From: Fremontodendron californicum
Lineage: Eukaryota; Streptophyta; Magnoliopsida; Malvales; Malvaceae
Length of the DNA stretch: 64,000 bases
NCBI GenBank assembly: GCA_030761205.1
Contig: JAULJL010000003.1
Span: forward strand, 30,882,123-30,946,122
Reading direction: 5' to 3'
Shown: positions 1-10,380 of the stretch, piece by piece
Layout of the letters: the number at the start of each line of letters is the position of its first letter
Numbering within the stretch: the first letter of the stretch is position 1
Notes under the pieces: generated by a model
The model's input: only the letters and a program-made list of their open reading frames with translations
Told to the model about the DNA's origin: nothing
The model's database searches: none
Position numbers and translations under genes: made by a program

Positions 1-186
1 AAGGAGAATTTGGGTAATATCCAACTTTCTCTTGAGACGCATCCTAGTGGAGACGTACAAAGAGAAATTCTTGATTTATGGCCGCAATTCCAAAGGGAAT
101 GGCAACATCTTGGGAATCTGATGTTAAAAGACCATGTTTGCCAGCTTGTAAGAAAACTGGATGGGAAGCATATCCTCGACTCATAG
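1..186 (+). CDS. C-terminal part of retrotransposon-borne C4 zinc-finger protein (copy A)
   Basis: This is the last 61 codons of the ORF seen complete at 41777-42313 on the minus strand. It reads from KENLGNIQLS to the stop codon at 184-186, and one residue difference is noticed (H for P in the LKD-VCQL stretch). The basic arm and cysteine module lie before the window start, so they cannot be checked in this copy. It is followed after about 495 bp by the LOG ORF, as in E. The function of this C-terminal region is not recognised; it is predicted mostly helical from its composition and has no membrane segment. Confidence 0.75.
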   Translation, partial: KENLGNIQLSLETHPSGDVQREILDLWPQFQREWQHLGNLMLKDHVCQLVRKLDGKHILDS

Positions 187-357
187 AAGGCGTTTAAGCC
201 GTTTCTGGACGTGAAACCAGAGGAAGATGTGAGCCACAATCACAACTACAATAAATGACTTCTCAGCTTTTGGTTTGATTTGCAATAACTTCATTTTGGT
301 TTAATTTACGTGTTGTTCGATTTGTGTAATTATTCTCTTTTTTTTTTTATTTGTCTT

Positions 358-603
358 TTACGGTTGATTTTTCTTCTCTTTTTGATTTTCTTCCTGAAAT
401 CACGCAAAAATCTTTTGTTAGGTTAACATTTTCTTCTGACAGGTCAAATACACTTTCGGCGAAATTATTACTCTTGACTTTTACGGTTGATTTTTCTTCT
501 CTTTTTGATTTTCTTCCTGAAATCACGCAAAAATCTTTTGTTAGGTTAACATTTTCTTCTGACAGGTCAGATACACTTTCGGCGACATTATTACTCTTGT
601 CTG
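358..603 (+). repeat. 123-bp tandem duplication upstream of LOG in copy A
   Basis: Two adjacent near-identical 123-bp units begin at 358 and 481 (both start TTACGGTTGATTTTTCTTCT). Element E has only one unit (about 41480-41620). The period is a multiple of three, so the frame stays open and the LOG reading frame extends back to 351 as a 325-codon ORF. Each unit includes a pyrimidine-rich stretch ending TTCTGACAG|GT, which resembles a splice acceptor. I take this as leader sequence and not as protein-coding. Confidence 0.85.
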
Positions 604-640
604 ATTCACTACTCAGTCCTCTATATATTACACCATGTAC

Positions 641-654
641 TCATTCTCTTTCAG
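641..654 (+). promoter_or_regulatory. splice-acceptor-like site before LOG (copy A)
   Basis: The pyrimidine-rich run TCATTCTCTTTCAG ends 26 bp before the LOG start codon. The same site is kept in element E (AG at 41425-41426 on the minus strand). Athila-group elements are thought to express their 3' ORF from spliced RNA, so this site could produce a LOG mRNA. That is inference. Confidence 0.4.
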
Positions 655-680
655 GCACTCGGAAAAAAAAAGAAAAAAAA

Positions 681-1328
681 ATGGAAAGTACTTCGTCCCA
701 ACGCATTAAAAAAATTTGTGTCTTTGGAGGTGCTTATCCAGGGAAAAATAACATATTCGCTGATGAAGCCATAAGAGTTGGAGTAATACTTGCCCAACAA
801 AAGATCCAGTTGATTTATGGAGGCGGTAGTACGGGTTTAATGGGAGCAGTCGCTACAGCAGCACACGCCGAAGGAAGTCAAGTTCTAGGAGTCGTGCCAA
901 AACTATTCACAGATTTTTGTGGACCTACCGTGGGTAAGGAAATACAATTCTGGAGTATCCCTGAACGGATAACAATCATGTACCATTCTGCTGATGCATT
1001 CATTGCTTTACCAGGAGGTCTGGGTACATTGGAAGAAATAGCTTGCGTGGCTTCTTGGTCATCTTTGGTCACAAATAAGAAACCCATTGGTTTGCTTAAT
1101 ATTAATGGTTATTTTAGTAATTTGCTTTCATATTTAGATAATGCTGTGGATAATGGATTCATGTTTTCAGAGGCAAGGAGAACCATAATTTCTGCTACAA
1201 CCATTGAAGATTTACTTAAAAAGCTCCAAGCTTATGAGTGTTTATCTGCTACGGTTGTTTCGCAAACGCTCGGAAAAAGAAAAAGAGATATGGACGAGCA
1301 AGGAGTGGATTGCACTTTGTCTTTGTGA
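681..1328 (+). CDS. LOG-like: LOG-family cytokinin riboside 5'-monophosphate phosphoribohydrolase, retrotransposon cargo (copy A)
   Basis: This 215-aa protein belongs to the LONELY GUY family (older name: lysine decarboxylase-like). The family releases active cytokinin bases from their riboside monophosphates in the cytosol or nucleus. Visible motifs are a Rossmann-type start (KKICVFGGAYPGK, residues 10-22), YGGGSTGLMG (46-55), Arg96 in ERITIM where the family has its substrate arginine, SADAFIALPGGLGTLEE (103-119, the family signature) and KPIGLLN (134-140). The start chosen is the ATG where family homology begins; the frame is open upstream to 351. The coding region is uninterrupted, whereas plant LOG genes normally have several introns, so it looks like a retrocopy. 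The tail has a basic KRKR (200-203 region) and ends TLSL, resembling a degraded EAR-type end. Departures from the family norm are GGA in place of CGS in the first loop and Ile in place of Lys after Arg96, so catalysis is not assured. Confidence 0.85.
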   Translation: MESTSSQRIKKICVFGGAYPGKNNIFADEAIRVGVILAQQKIQLIYGGGSTGLMGAVATAAHAEGSQVLGVVPKLFTDFCGPTVGKEIQFWSIPERITIMYHSADAFIALPGGLGTLEEIACVASWSSLVTNKKPIGLLNINGYFSNLLSYLDNAVDNGFMFSEARRTIISATTIEDLLKKLQAYECLSATVVSQTLGKRKRDMDEQGVDCTLSL

Positions 1329-3308
1329 CATTATCTAACATTTTGCTTGTTGTGTCTCAGTTATAATAAGTGGTTAGCAACCTCTGCAGGTAATATCTCC
1401 TAAATTCTACCTTTAAAATTTGACATTGGGGACAATGTCATATTTTAGTAGGGGGTAAGGGACATATTTTGCTAATTTAAAAAAAAAAAAGTTTGTTGTG
1501 TTTTAAGCAATTTAGAAGTATTCATTCTGAACAAGGTCTGAGTAAGGGAGACTTGAGACATACCTTGTCAGTTTGATTTTAATCTTTTTATGTTTACTTG
1601 TTAATTTTTGTTTAGTATTTTAGGATTATTTAGGTTGCATGAGTTTGTTTTGTTTTGAGTCTTAGTTGTTCCTATTCTTATGTTATTAGTTCTTTTCTCC
1701 TACACATGATTCTTTCATTTGGGTTAATAGACTTACATTGAGGACAATGTAAGAATTAAGTGTGGGGGGAATGATTTAGGATTTCTTTTATTTTTGTCTA
1801 CTATTTTTTTTTATGAGTCTTTATTATTATTATTATTATTTTTTTTAGTGTGTTTTAGTTCCTTTTTAATACAATGATGAGATATGAATTGCATAAGTCT
1901 AAAACAGATTTATTAGTGAGAAGATTTTCATGAGAATTGAGCTTGATGTCAACCTTTTTATGAGCCAATGTTAATATGATATGTTGATTGAGAAAGAAGC
2001 ATGTTTAGACTTAATCTGACTTGTATAATCATCCTTGTGAGTTTTTGAGCCTATAATGATTGATGCATTATACAAATCAATCTAATTTTTTTCTTGAGTG
2101 CTCTTATGATTACATGATTCTCTAGAACTTGCTTTAAACCGTTTGAGACTATATTGATACATGTGACAACATGAATATGATAGAGGCATTAGGATTATAA
2201 CCAGAGCCAAACAGCCATCCATTATTAATGTTCTAAGAGAACATCCCCACTAGTGAGCCAATTTGAGCCTACATTAAATATGCTGTTTTATTGGTAACCA
2301 CAACTTACACCTAGCCTAAATATACTTATATCCTTACCCTTGTTCTAAAGATGGATTATATATTTTGAGACATATTGCAAAAAACAAGGGATATTTTTAG
2401 TTGAAAATTTGGGTTAGAAACAAGAAATAAGTGTGGGGGGGAAAGAAAAGAAAAGTCAAGAGAAAAAGAAATGGAATACTGGCAAATACATTCCTAAGTA
2501 AAAAAATATGAATCATCTCTTGAATTTGTGGAAAAAGAAAAAGATGTTACAAAGTTGTTTAGAATGAAGAAAAGGCCCAACATGAATATTCGGCCTAGGT
2601 GACTATGTACTTGTAAAGAGTTTTGAGAAGTTTCGTTGTATGATCTTATTATGTCTCTAAACTTTATGAACTCTTTGGAGCCTTTGTGATATCTTTATCC
2701 TTTTGTTATTCAACCACATTACAAACCCCTTGGCCCCATTACAACCTTGATTAAAGACCTCTTCATTCATGAAGTTGTATGATCTAAATAGTGGAGAATA
2801 GGTGGACAAGCAAGAATATGGTAGAACTGTTTTCATGAGATTGATTGAGTGTAAACACTTCACCACTACTTTAAAGAGTCAAAATCATGAGGGTATATCA
2901 TGTGAGAAGTTGAGATTAAATTTGAACATGCACTATTTTGATTGAGATATGTTATGTTAATATTGGCTTAACTCAAACAATTTACATTCAAGCATGAATT
3001 TTTGTGAAATTCTTTAAGCTATTGATTAGTTTATAAGACTTGTTCAAAGATTGTCTCTAATTTGTATTGAAAGGATTAGGAGTAAATATTTTTAGTATAT
3101 GTAGTTTATTTATATTTTAGTTTTTCAATGTTTGTGGGTATCGTTCTAGTAAACCCTCACGAGACTAAACTCGTCCACTAGGGACACCTAGGGGTTTAAA
3201 GGCTTGTGTCACATGCTAAGTGCCACCGTGATTTCCTACGAAAGTGGATTAGATTAGATTTTCTTATTTTATTTTTATTGAGTCGTTGCTAGGGACTAGC
3301 AACAATCT
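1329..3308 (+). other. gene-free 3' region of element A with hairpins and G-rich motifs
   Basis: There is no convincing ORF in about 2 kb. Two perfect hairpins stand out: arms TGACATTG / CAATGTCA around a GGGA loop (1421-1440), and arms CTTACATTG / CAATGTAAG around an AGGA loop (1732-1753). G-rich AAGTGTGGGGGG-type motifs recur near 1757, 2428 and at the PPT (3309). Much of the region is conserved with E (38964-40754), which lacks roughly 1560-1860 and has a poly-T run there instead. Confidence 0.6.
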
Positions 3309-3321
3309 AAGTGTGGGGGTG
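3309..3321 (+). other. polypurine tract of element A
   Basis: AAGTGTGGGGGTG lies directly before the LTR start TGATAACTCG. This is the place and composition expected of a plus-strand primer. Confidence 0.7.
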
Positions 3322-5097
3322 TGATAACTCGTATAATTATATAGTTTTTAGTTATGTTTTATTATTGTTTTGTGTCAAATACGAGTTATTATTGTTTAGT
3401 CTAATTGTGTTTATGATCTTTTATATTTTTATGTAATTTGGTGTCTTTCACAAGTTTCTTTGAGTGATTTCAGATTACTAGAATTAAGGGCAAATCCAGT
3501 TCAGTTCTAGTTCCGACACTTTTTGCCATATCAGCTATATCTCGAGTTTCACTGAAGCAATAAGGCTGAAATTTTAACCGTGCAAAGTTAAGAGGCATAT
3601 CTATCTTTTTCATGTTTTACACTTCTTGAAACGGAGTCGTTTTCCCTAGCGAAATCGACCATCAAGTTGGCTGATGTGCAATGACGTCTGTGCTGACCTG
3701 TTTTCGTATTTTGCCCATATCTTCTTATCCACATCAGAAAATGAGCTGATTCCAACGGCTATGGATCAGTAACGGACAGGGGAACAGTTTTCTAGAAGAC
3801 CATGTGATCAGATCAGGCCTCCAATATTGACAAAATCGACCATCAAGTTGGCTGATCAAAATTGTCATACAATATGACGAAAATTGTTAGAAAAATGCAC
3901 CCACCTATTATACCTACCTTTGAAATTTGTAAAGCTTGTCTCTTGTCATTTAGCCCTCCAAAATGTGTATAAATAGAGGGCCTTGGATGATTGTAGAGGA
4001 TCATATTGTACATTGGTAGGATATTAGCCATTGTAATAAAATTCTCTAAGTTTTCTTCTTCTTTCTTTTCTCTAGTTTTCTTTTTCTTTATTTTCTTCTT
4101 CTTCTTCTTTATTTCTTTTATTTCCTTCTTAGATTCTCTTTAATTTTATGTTTATGTTTACAATGCCTATGCTAGGCTAAACTTCTATTTGGTTAAGGGT
4201 GATTTCAAAGCCCTAGACATGTTTTGTGATTGATTTTCAGATTCTATCTATCATTAATTTTCTATCAAAGTTGCTTATGTTCTTGTACAAGAATTGTTCA
4301 TGATGTTGTCTTGATTTATTTAGGTGTACAACTAAATAGATCTTGATAATTATCTATTGCTAGTCTAGGAGTCTTGATCCGTGTAATTGTCTTGATTTCC
4401 TATTCATAAGTGGCAATTTGTGATTAATGATTATGGTCAAGTTTTCAATAATTGCAAAGTGGAACATAACCTAAGTTGAACAATCCGAGCTTATGTGTTT
4501 GTTGCTTAGATCAACCTATCTTTCTCATCATAAAGCTGCCATTAAATTGAATTTAGAGAGCTTATTCTAGGTTGTTTAATGGTTAGAGATTAAATAGAGA
4601 GCTTGTTCTATTTAACGACAAACTAAGGAAAGATTGGGATAACAGAGCTTGTTGTTATCTACGGTTGTTAACTTTGATAGTTGGTTGATATTGATAGATC
4701 TGAAATTGATTCTTAATGATGTCTAGTGGTGGAGAATGAAACCTTAACCATATTTTTCATATTTGATTCTTCTTACTTACTTGTTTTCTTACTTTTCTAG
4801 TTTGCTTATTTTTAAAAGTATATTTATTTTTATTGGCTGGTTATACCGCCTAATTTAGTATATATATTTTTATTGGCTGGTTATACCGCCTTGCATCTTA
4901 TTCTTATTATTTACTTTAGTTTAAATCTGGCTTCAAAAACCCATTTTCTTTTCTTGTTTTCTTTGAACGTAAGTTATAAACTAATAACTCATAGATTAAA
5001 ACCCAATCCCTGAGGACTCGACCCTTGCTAATCATTATACTTACAATTGATCTTTTTAGTGCAAGGTTAAATAAAATACACTCTTTTGGGTGCATCA
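3322..5097 (+). repeat. 3' LTR of element A (1776 bp, C-type U5)
   Basis: It begins TGATAACTCG and ends GGGTGCATCA. It matches the 5' LTR of element C (49831-51708) along its length. It matches the E-type LTRs only in the first ~770 bp, up to about 4092. Near the end it holds two copies of the GGCTGGTTATACCGCC repeat (about 4834 and 4875). Confidence 0.9.
3968..3975 (+). promoter_or_regulatory. TATA box of LTR A
   Basis: TATAAATA is followed by GAGGGCC. It is conserved at the same place in every Athila-like LTR in the window (about 33577, 38296, 46393 and 50475). An ACGT-core TGACGTC motif lies upstream at 3682-3688. Confidence 0.6.
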
Positions 5098-8000
5098 GTA
5101 ACATAATATATTCTATATGAAATGTAATATCCTAAGTCATATGACATATTCTAAATGAAATAAAATATCCTAAATGACATAATATATCCTAAATGAAATA
5201 AAATAACCTAGGTAACATAATATATTCCACATGAAATGAAATGACCTAGGTAACATAATATATTTTATATGAAATGAAATAATTTAAATGACATGGCAAA
5301 TATGAATGATATGGCATATAATTTAAATGACATGAAATATAAAATAATACTATCATATAATATGCATGAAAATAAAATTGAAAATAATAATGCATGAACA
5401 TAGTATATGCTAAATAATATGACAAAAAATAACTAAATAAAAAGCATAGGATATCATGAAATATTCAAAACCATATAATAAACAATATAACATAAAAAAT
5501 ATAAATCAAAATAATAACAATACCATAGAAATTATCATAGAAAAAATCACATATTATATAAAATGCATGAATATGGAAAATGCAATGCATGAAAGTGTAT
5601 TTTTTCCTTTAATTAAGGAAATTTGTATATCTAAAAAGAAATCTGGCTACCTTAGGAAAATATGTCAAATTAAATATTCTAAAACCAAAATACTTTGTGA
5701 TTGTTTGAAACAATTTTGAAAAGCTTAGATTAAAAATAAAAACTTAGCTAAACCCTTTTTTAAAATGGCTCTAATTTTCTAAGTTTAAAATCCCGGACTT
5801 GACCACCCTTAACCCGAGACTTAAAAAAATCATTTTTAGAGTTTAAAAAAGCTTATAAACTATCCTAAGTCAGTAGCTAAACTTCCTAATCAGCCCCCTC
5901 TAAGTAACTTAACCAAAACAGAAAAATGATTTTCCTTCAAATTCAATTCTGACTCCACTGTCGAGTTTTAAACCACGATTTTTTACCCTATTTTTAAAAA
6001 TTATAAAAAATCTAAAAACAATACTGGAGACTCAGGACATGTAAAACTACACAAAAAACAATCGGATTAATTTTTTGATTAAAGATGACTGCCCAAAAAA
6101 ATCGGAAACGTATGAGTACTGGGTGAAAAAACTGTTTTGCCAAAACACATTTTTGCCTTTGATAAAATCATTTAAAAATCAAAGTAAAAATATTTAAGAC
6201 TCTTTAAATGACTCACAAACAGTAGCTAGCACTTTTCAAAAGTTAGACAAAAATTGCCTAAGTAAAAAAAATCACAAAGGTAGAATAATCAATTTGACAA
6301 CTCTTTAATTTTCCACAAGTATGCTCAAGAGAGCATGACTTTGAACCATTAATTGGCCTAAGTCATAAGTCAAGTGGCAAAGACATGAAATGCATGAAAA
6401 ATACAGCAAATATGATGCATGAAATGCATGATTTTAAACCTAAAAGTCATGAAAAATGCATGGCATCAATAAAATGACCTAGACCTAATGAACTTGCATG
6501 GCATTTAAAGCAACCTAAGTCTAAAATGCATTGATATGCATGGCAAAACAAACCAATCCTAACATCTAAAATATGCATGGAAATAACACAAACACAAGGC
6601 ATGCTTAAACCAAATACTCAATCAAATGTCATGAGAATGCAAACTTATCAACTAACATAACAAAAATGCACACACAAAGCAAAATAAATGAGGTGGCCGA
6701 ATGGCCTCAAGTTCTAAGTGAGCATGGCATTTTCAAAAACACTTGATGTACTAACATACTTTTCTAAAACATAACACTCAAATCATGCAACTATAAAGTA
6801 GAGGTATTAAAACTAACAAGCATTTTCACAAACACATGGATTACAAAATATAAAACATAAACAAATTTAAACATTTTAAAAACAGAAAATAAAAAATAAA
6901 AAATGCAAGAACATGATAATAGACTCATAAATGGAAATAAACAAGCAACCAAATTAAAACAAGCTTCAAGTATATGTAGTAGAAGAAAATTCATCAAAAC
7001 TTATTTAATATCAAAAATAACAAAAAATAACGAAGCAAAACAACAACTAAAACAGAAAAAAAAATGATGGGCTATTCGGCCATGTCAAAGAACCAAGGAA
7101 AAAAAATTATTTCAAGAGTTTTTATAAGAAAAGATGAAGAAAGAACTTAAAGAAAAACATTAAAAACACTTATTTAAAAAGAAAAATCAAAAGAAACTCA
7201 CCAAAATAATAATCGGAACAGCAAATCAAGAATGGAAAATCAAAGAAAGTGCAAGAGTATGGTGCTAAAAGCAACCTCTAGAAGCTATCTTTCAAGCTTT
7301 TTCTCTTCAAACTTTCTTTTATTTTCCAAACTTTTCTTTTTGCTTTGCAACAATGGAGAGAAAATCAGCCAAAAGAAAGAGAGAATAGAGAATGAGAGAG
7401 TGCTGAAAATGAAAGAATACCCCCTCCTTGTAGTGGCTGAAACTTCCCTCTCTCATAGGCTAGGATGTTGTCATTTTTCCTCCAACCAATTTTCATCCAA
7501 GGGCTATTGATCCAAGATGTTTAAAACATGAAATTATCACCCTTATATTAGGCCATCAGCTATCCATAATTATATCTGTTCAAGAATCTTAAGCCATTAT
7601 GTTGACACTCTCCCTCTTCATGCATTGGTCCATGTGGCTTATTTGCAAATGTTTGATCAAAAAATCACTAACTACCTCTTCATTTCTCGCCCCTTGATTA
7701 AAAAATCAGAATCCTCCTTCCCATCCTTGGGCCTTGGCCAGCCAGCCCTCCTTCTTCCAGCCCAAGTTTGATTTTTTGAAAGGCAAGAAAAGCCATTTTT
7801 CGGTTTCTTGGGTAAAATGATCTTTTTGCCCCCCGAATGAAAATAAATGGCAAACGGACTCCAAATTCAAATTTTATTTTTTTAATAATTTCAAAACAAT
7901 AAAAGATTGAATTCTGGAACTTTTCAAAATTTTCCGAGCCCGTTTACTATTTATTTGGATTTTTTCTTTCAAAATTGCCCTTTTATGCTCCCAAATTTTA

Positions 8001-8948
8001 CCATTTTTTAAACGAGTTCCAAATCAAGATTTTTCTTCACCAATCTCTACCAAATAATTTAAAAGTGTGATCTGGAAGTTTTCATAATTTTTGGAACTCA
8101 TTTGGTATTTTTTCGGGAATATCTGCTTGAATTACTACATAGGGGGCTCGGGATTTGGCCATTTTGCAAACGAACTCCGAATCAAGATTTTCTTTCGCCA
8201 ATCTCTTCCAAATAATTTAAAAATGAGATTTGAAAATTTTCAAAATTTTTGGAGTTCATTTGCTATTTTTTCCAAAATTTCCAATTTTGCCCTTTTACCT
8301 TCGAAACCCGATTTTGCTCAAAACAAGTCCGATTTTCAGATTTTTTTCAAACTGAGCCTTGGGCTATCCTTTTTAATGACTCTTCATCCATTAGGGGCTT
8401 TATTCCTACCGAGTCGGGCCATTTCTGTACTTCTTCCCAATTTCATCGAAATCCACCAAAAACCCTAATTCGCGGTTTTCTCTCGGATTGACTTTTCTTT
8501 CAGTTTTTCTTTCAAGTGGCTACTCTATTACCCGTAATCAGTGCTTATCTTTCATTTGGAACCTTCAATTTTGACCAATTCGATCGTTTAAGCACTTTTC
8601 CCCAAATTTCCCAGATTAGGGTTTCTTTTCTACTGAATCTCCATAACCCAACTTTCGAACTCCATATCTTTCGATGTAGATCTCGGATTATCAAAATTAT
8701 TTCGCCATTTTTCAATTGAACTTCAAATCTTGATTTTGAAAGTGGGTTGACTTTTTTAGTAGTTGACTTTTTGGGGTTGACTTTCTAGGGTTGACTTTTT
8801 TTAAGTTTGACTTTTTATGCTCGCCCTCTTAAACTAAATCTCGGAGTACCACCTGTAGGATGAAAAAAAGTCTTTTTACATTCTGAAACATCAGTTTAGG
8901 AAGAAAACATACCTGTTTTAGTGGTCTAGACAAAATTAGGTGTCTACA
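5098..8948 (-). repeat. 3' LTR of element B (part; interrupted by element A)
   Basis: It matches 23267-27085 throughout. On the minus strand it starts TGTAGACACC at 8948. The part beyond 5098 lies outside the window because A is inserted there. The end near 5098 is rich in short AT-rich repeats of the AACATAATATATTCTA kind. No gene is present; the 92-codon ORF shared by both LTRs is not recognisable as a protein. Confidence 0.88.
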
Positions 8949-8964
8949 GCTGCCCCTCTTTGGC
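8949..8964 (-). other. polypurine tract of element B
   Basis: On the minus strand GCCAAAGAGGGGCAGC lies immediately before the LTR start TGTAGACACC. Element D has the near-identical tract at 37387-37402. Confidence 0.75.
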
Positions 8965-9212
8965 TATTGCTGAGAATTAGGAATCAGGCAAAGATAAATA
9001 AACACTAATTTTGTCCGGCTAGTAAAATCACATGTGAAGAGAAGGAAAGAGTGTTTCTTTTTCTTTTTCTTTTCCTTTCCTTTCTTTTTTTTTTTTTTTT
9101 GAAAAAAAAAAATCTATAAATAGAAGATATTGTCCTTAAATTAAATTCCCTGACTAATCAAGGCTCAACCCGTCTTAAGAAAACGAATTCGATTTGCAAG
9201 AAAAAAATTGTG

Positions 9213-9534
9213 CCGGAGGTCTTAAGAATGATGCCCGGAGGTCTTAAAAATGGTGCCCGGAGGCCTTACTCGTGATTTGAAAAAAATGAGTTGTATGCGG
9301 CTTTAAAAAATGATGCTCGGAGGTCTTAAAAATGGTGCCCGGAGGTCTTAAAAATGGTGCCCAGAGGTCTTAAGAATGATGCCCCAAGGTCTTAAAAATG
9401 GTGCCCGGAGGCCTTACCCGTGATTTGAAAAAAAAAATACGCTGTATGCGGCTTTAAAAAATGATGCCCGAAGGTCTTAAAAATGGTGCCCGGAGGTCTT
9501 AAAAATGGTGCTCGGAGGCCTTACCCGTGATTTG
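9213..9534. repeat. degenerate GCCCGGAGGTCTTAAAAATG tandem array in B
   Basis: Repeated short units of the type TGCCCGGAGGTCTTAAAAA alternate with a GGCCTTACCCGTGATTTG segment, giving a higher-order unit of roughly 130 bp seen about two and a half times. The array lies between integrase and the PPT, a region of Ogre elements known to grow satellite-like repeats. Confidence 0.75.
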
Positions 9535-9535
9535 G

Positions 9536-10380
9536 AAATACCTTGACGACGGTCTCAAGGCTCGACTCATTTGATAAAACCAAATGAATTCGATTTAAAA
9601 CAAAAAGAAATACCTCGACGGTGGTCTCAAGGCTTGACTTATTTGATAAAACAGAATATATTCGATTTAAAACAAAGGGAAATACCTTGACGATAGTCTC
9701 AAGGCTTGACTCATTTGATAAAATAGAATGAATTTGATTTTAAAAAAAAAGAAATACCTCGACAGAGGTCTCAAGGCTCGACTCATTTGATAAAACAGAA
9801 TGAATTTGATTTAAAACAAAAGGAAATACCTCGACGGAGGTCTCAAGGCTCGACTCATTCGATAAAACAGAATGAATTCGATTTAAAACAAAAAGAAATA
9901 CCTTGACGGAGGTCTCAAGGCTCGACTCATTTGATAAAACAGAATGAATTCAATTTAAAACAAAAAGAAATACCTCGATGGAAGTCTCAAGGCTCGACTC
10001 ATTTGATAAAACAGAACGAATTCGATTTAAAACAAAAAGAAATACCTCGACGAAAATCTCAAGGCTCGACTCATTTGATAAAACAGAATGAATTCGATTT
10101 AAAACAAAAGGAAATACCTCGACAGAGGTGTCAAGGCTCGACTCATTTGATAAAACATAATGAATTCGATTTAAAACAAAAGGAAATACTAAGAATGATT
10201 CTGGGATTGGTTCATTTGGAAAAAATAAATTTAACTTGAAAATGAAAGGAACATACCTCGACGGTGGTCTTGGGGCTCGACTTATTTGAGAAGCAAAACG
10301 AGTTCGATTTGGAAAGGAAACGTACCTCGACGGTGATCTCGGGGCTCGATTCATTTTGAAAAAAAAATGAGTTCACTTTG
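9536..10380. repeat. ~72-bp tandem array in 3' region of B
   Basis: About nine good and three decayed copies of a ~71-72-bp unit. Each has CCTCGACGG-AGGTCTCAAGGCTCGACTC, then TTTGATAAAACAGAATGAA, then an A-rich tail. Because 72 is divisible by three the array is open in some frames (9931-10239 plus strand, 9950-10354 minus strand), but the ORFs only mirror the repeat. Confidence 0.85.

Larger units (their letters stand above)
1..5097 (+). mobile_element. Athila-like LTR retrotransposon A (3' part) carrying C4-protein and LOG cargo
   Basis: The window opens inside the element. It shows, in order, the end of the C4 zinc-finger ORF, a spacer, the LOG ORF, about 2 kb without genes, a G-rich polypurine tract and the 3' LTR ending in CA. 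The same order is found on the minus strand in element E (37467-47047). It sits in the 3' LTR of Ogre-like element B: the B sequence resumes at 5098 with GTAAC, and the uninterrupted B LTR copy (near 23270) reads straight through that point. GTAAC is therefore the likely 5-bp target duplication, with its partner outside the window. The gag-pol half is not visible. Confidence 0.85.

Noticed and set aside
681..1328. LOG ORF as an ordinary host gene
   Set aside because: It lies between a C4 ORF and PPT/LTR of an Athila-like element, has no introns, and the same arrangement occurs inside the complete element E.
7232..7510. 92-codon ORF present in both LTRs of element B (also 25382-25660)
   Set aside because: LTR sequence; it is open in both only because the LTRs are copies. 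Low-complexity content and no family resemblance.
9931..10354. ORFs with repeated NEFDLKQKEIPR-like peptides on both strands
   Set aside because: They come from the 72-bp tandem array, whose period is divisible by three.
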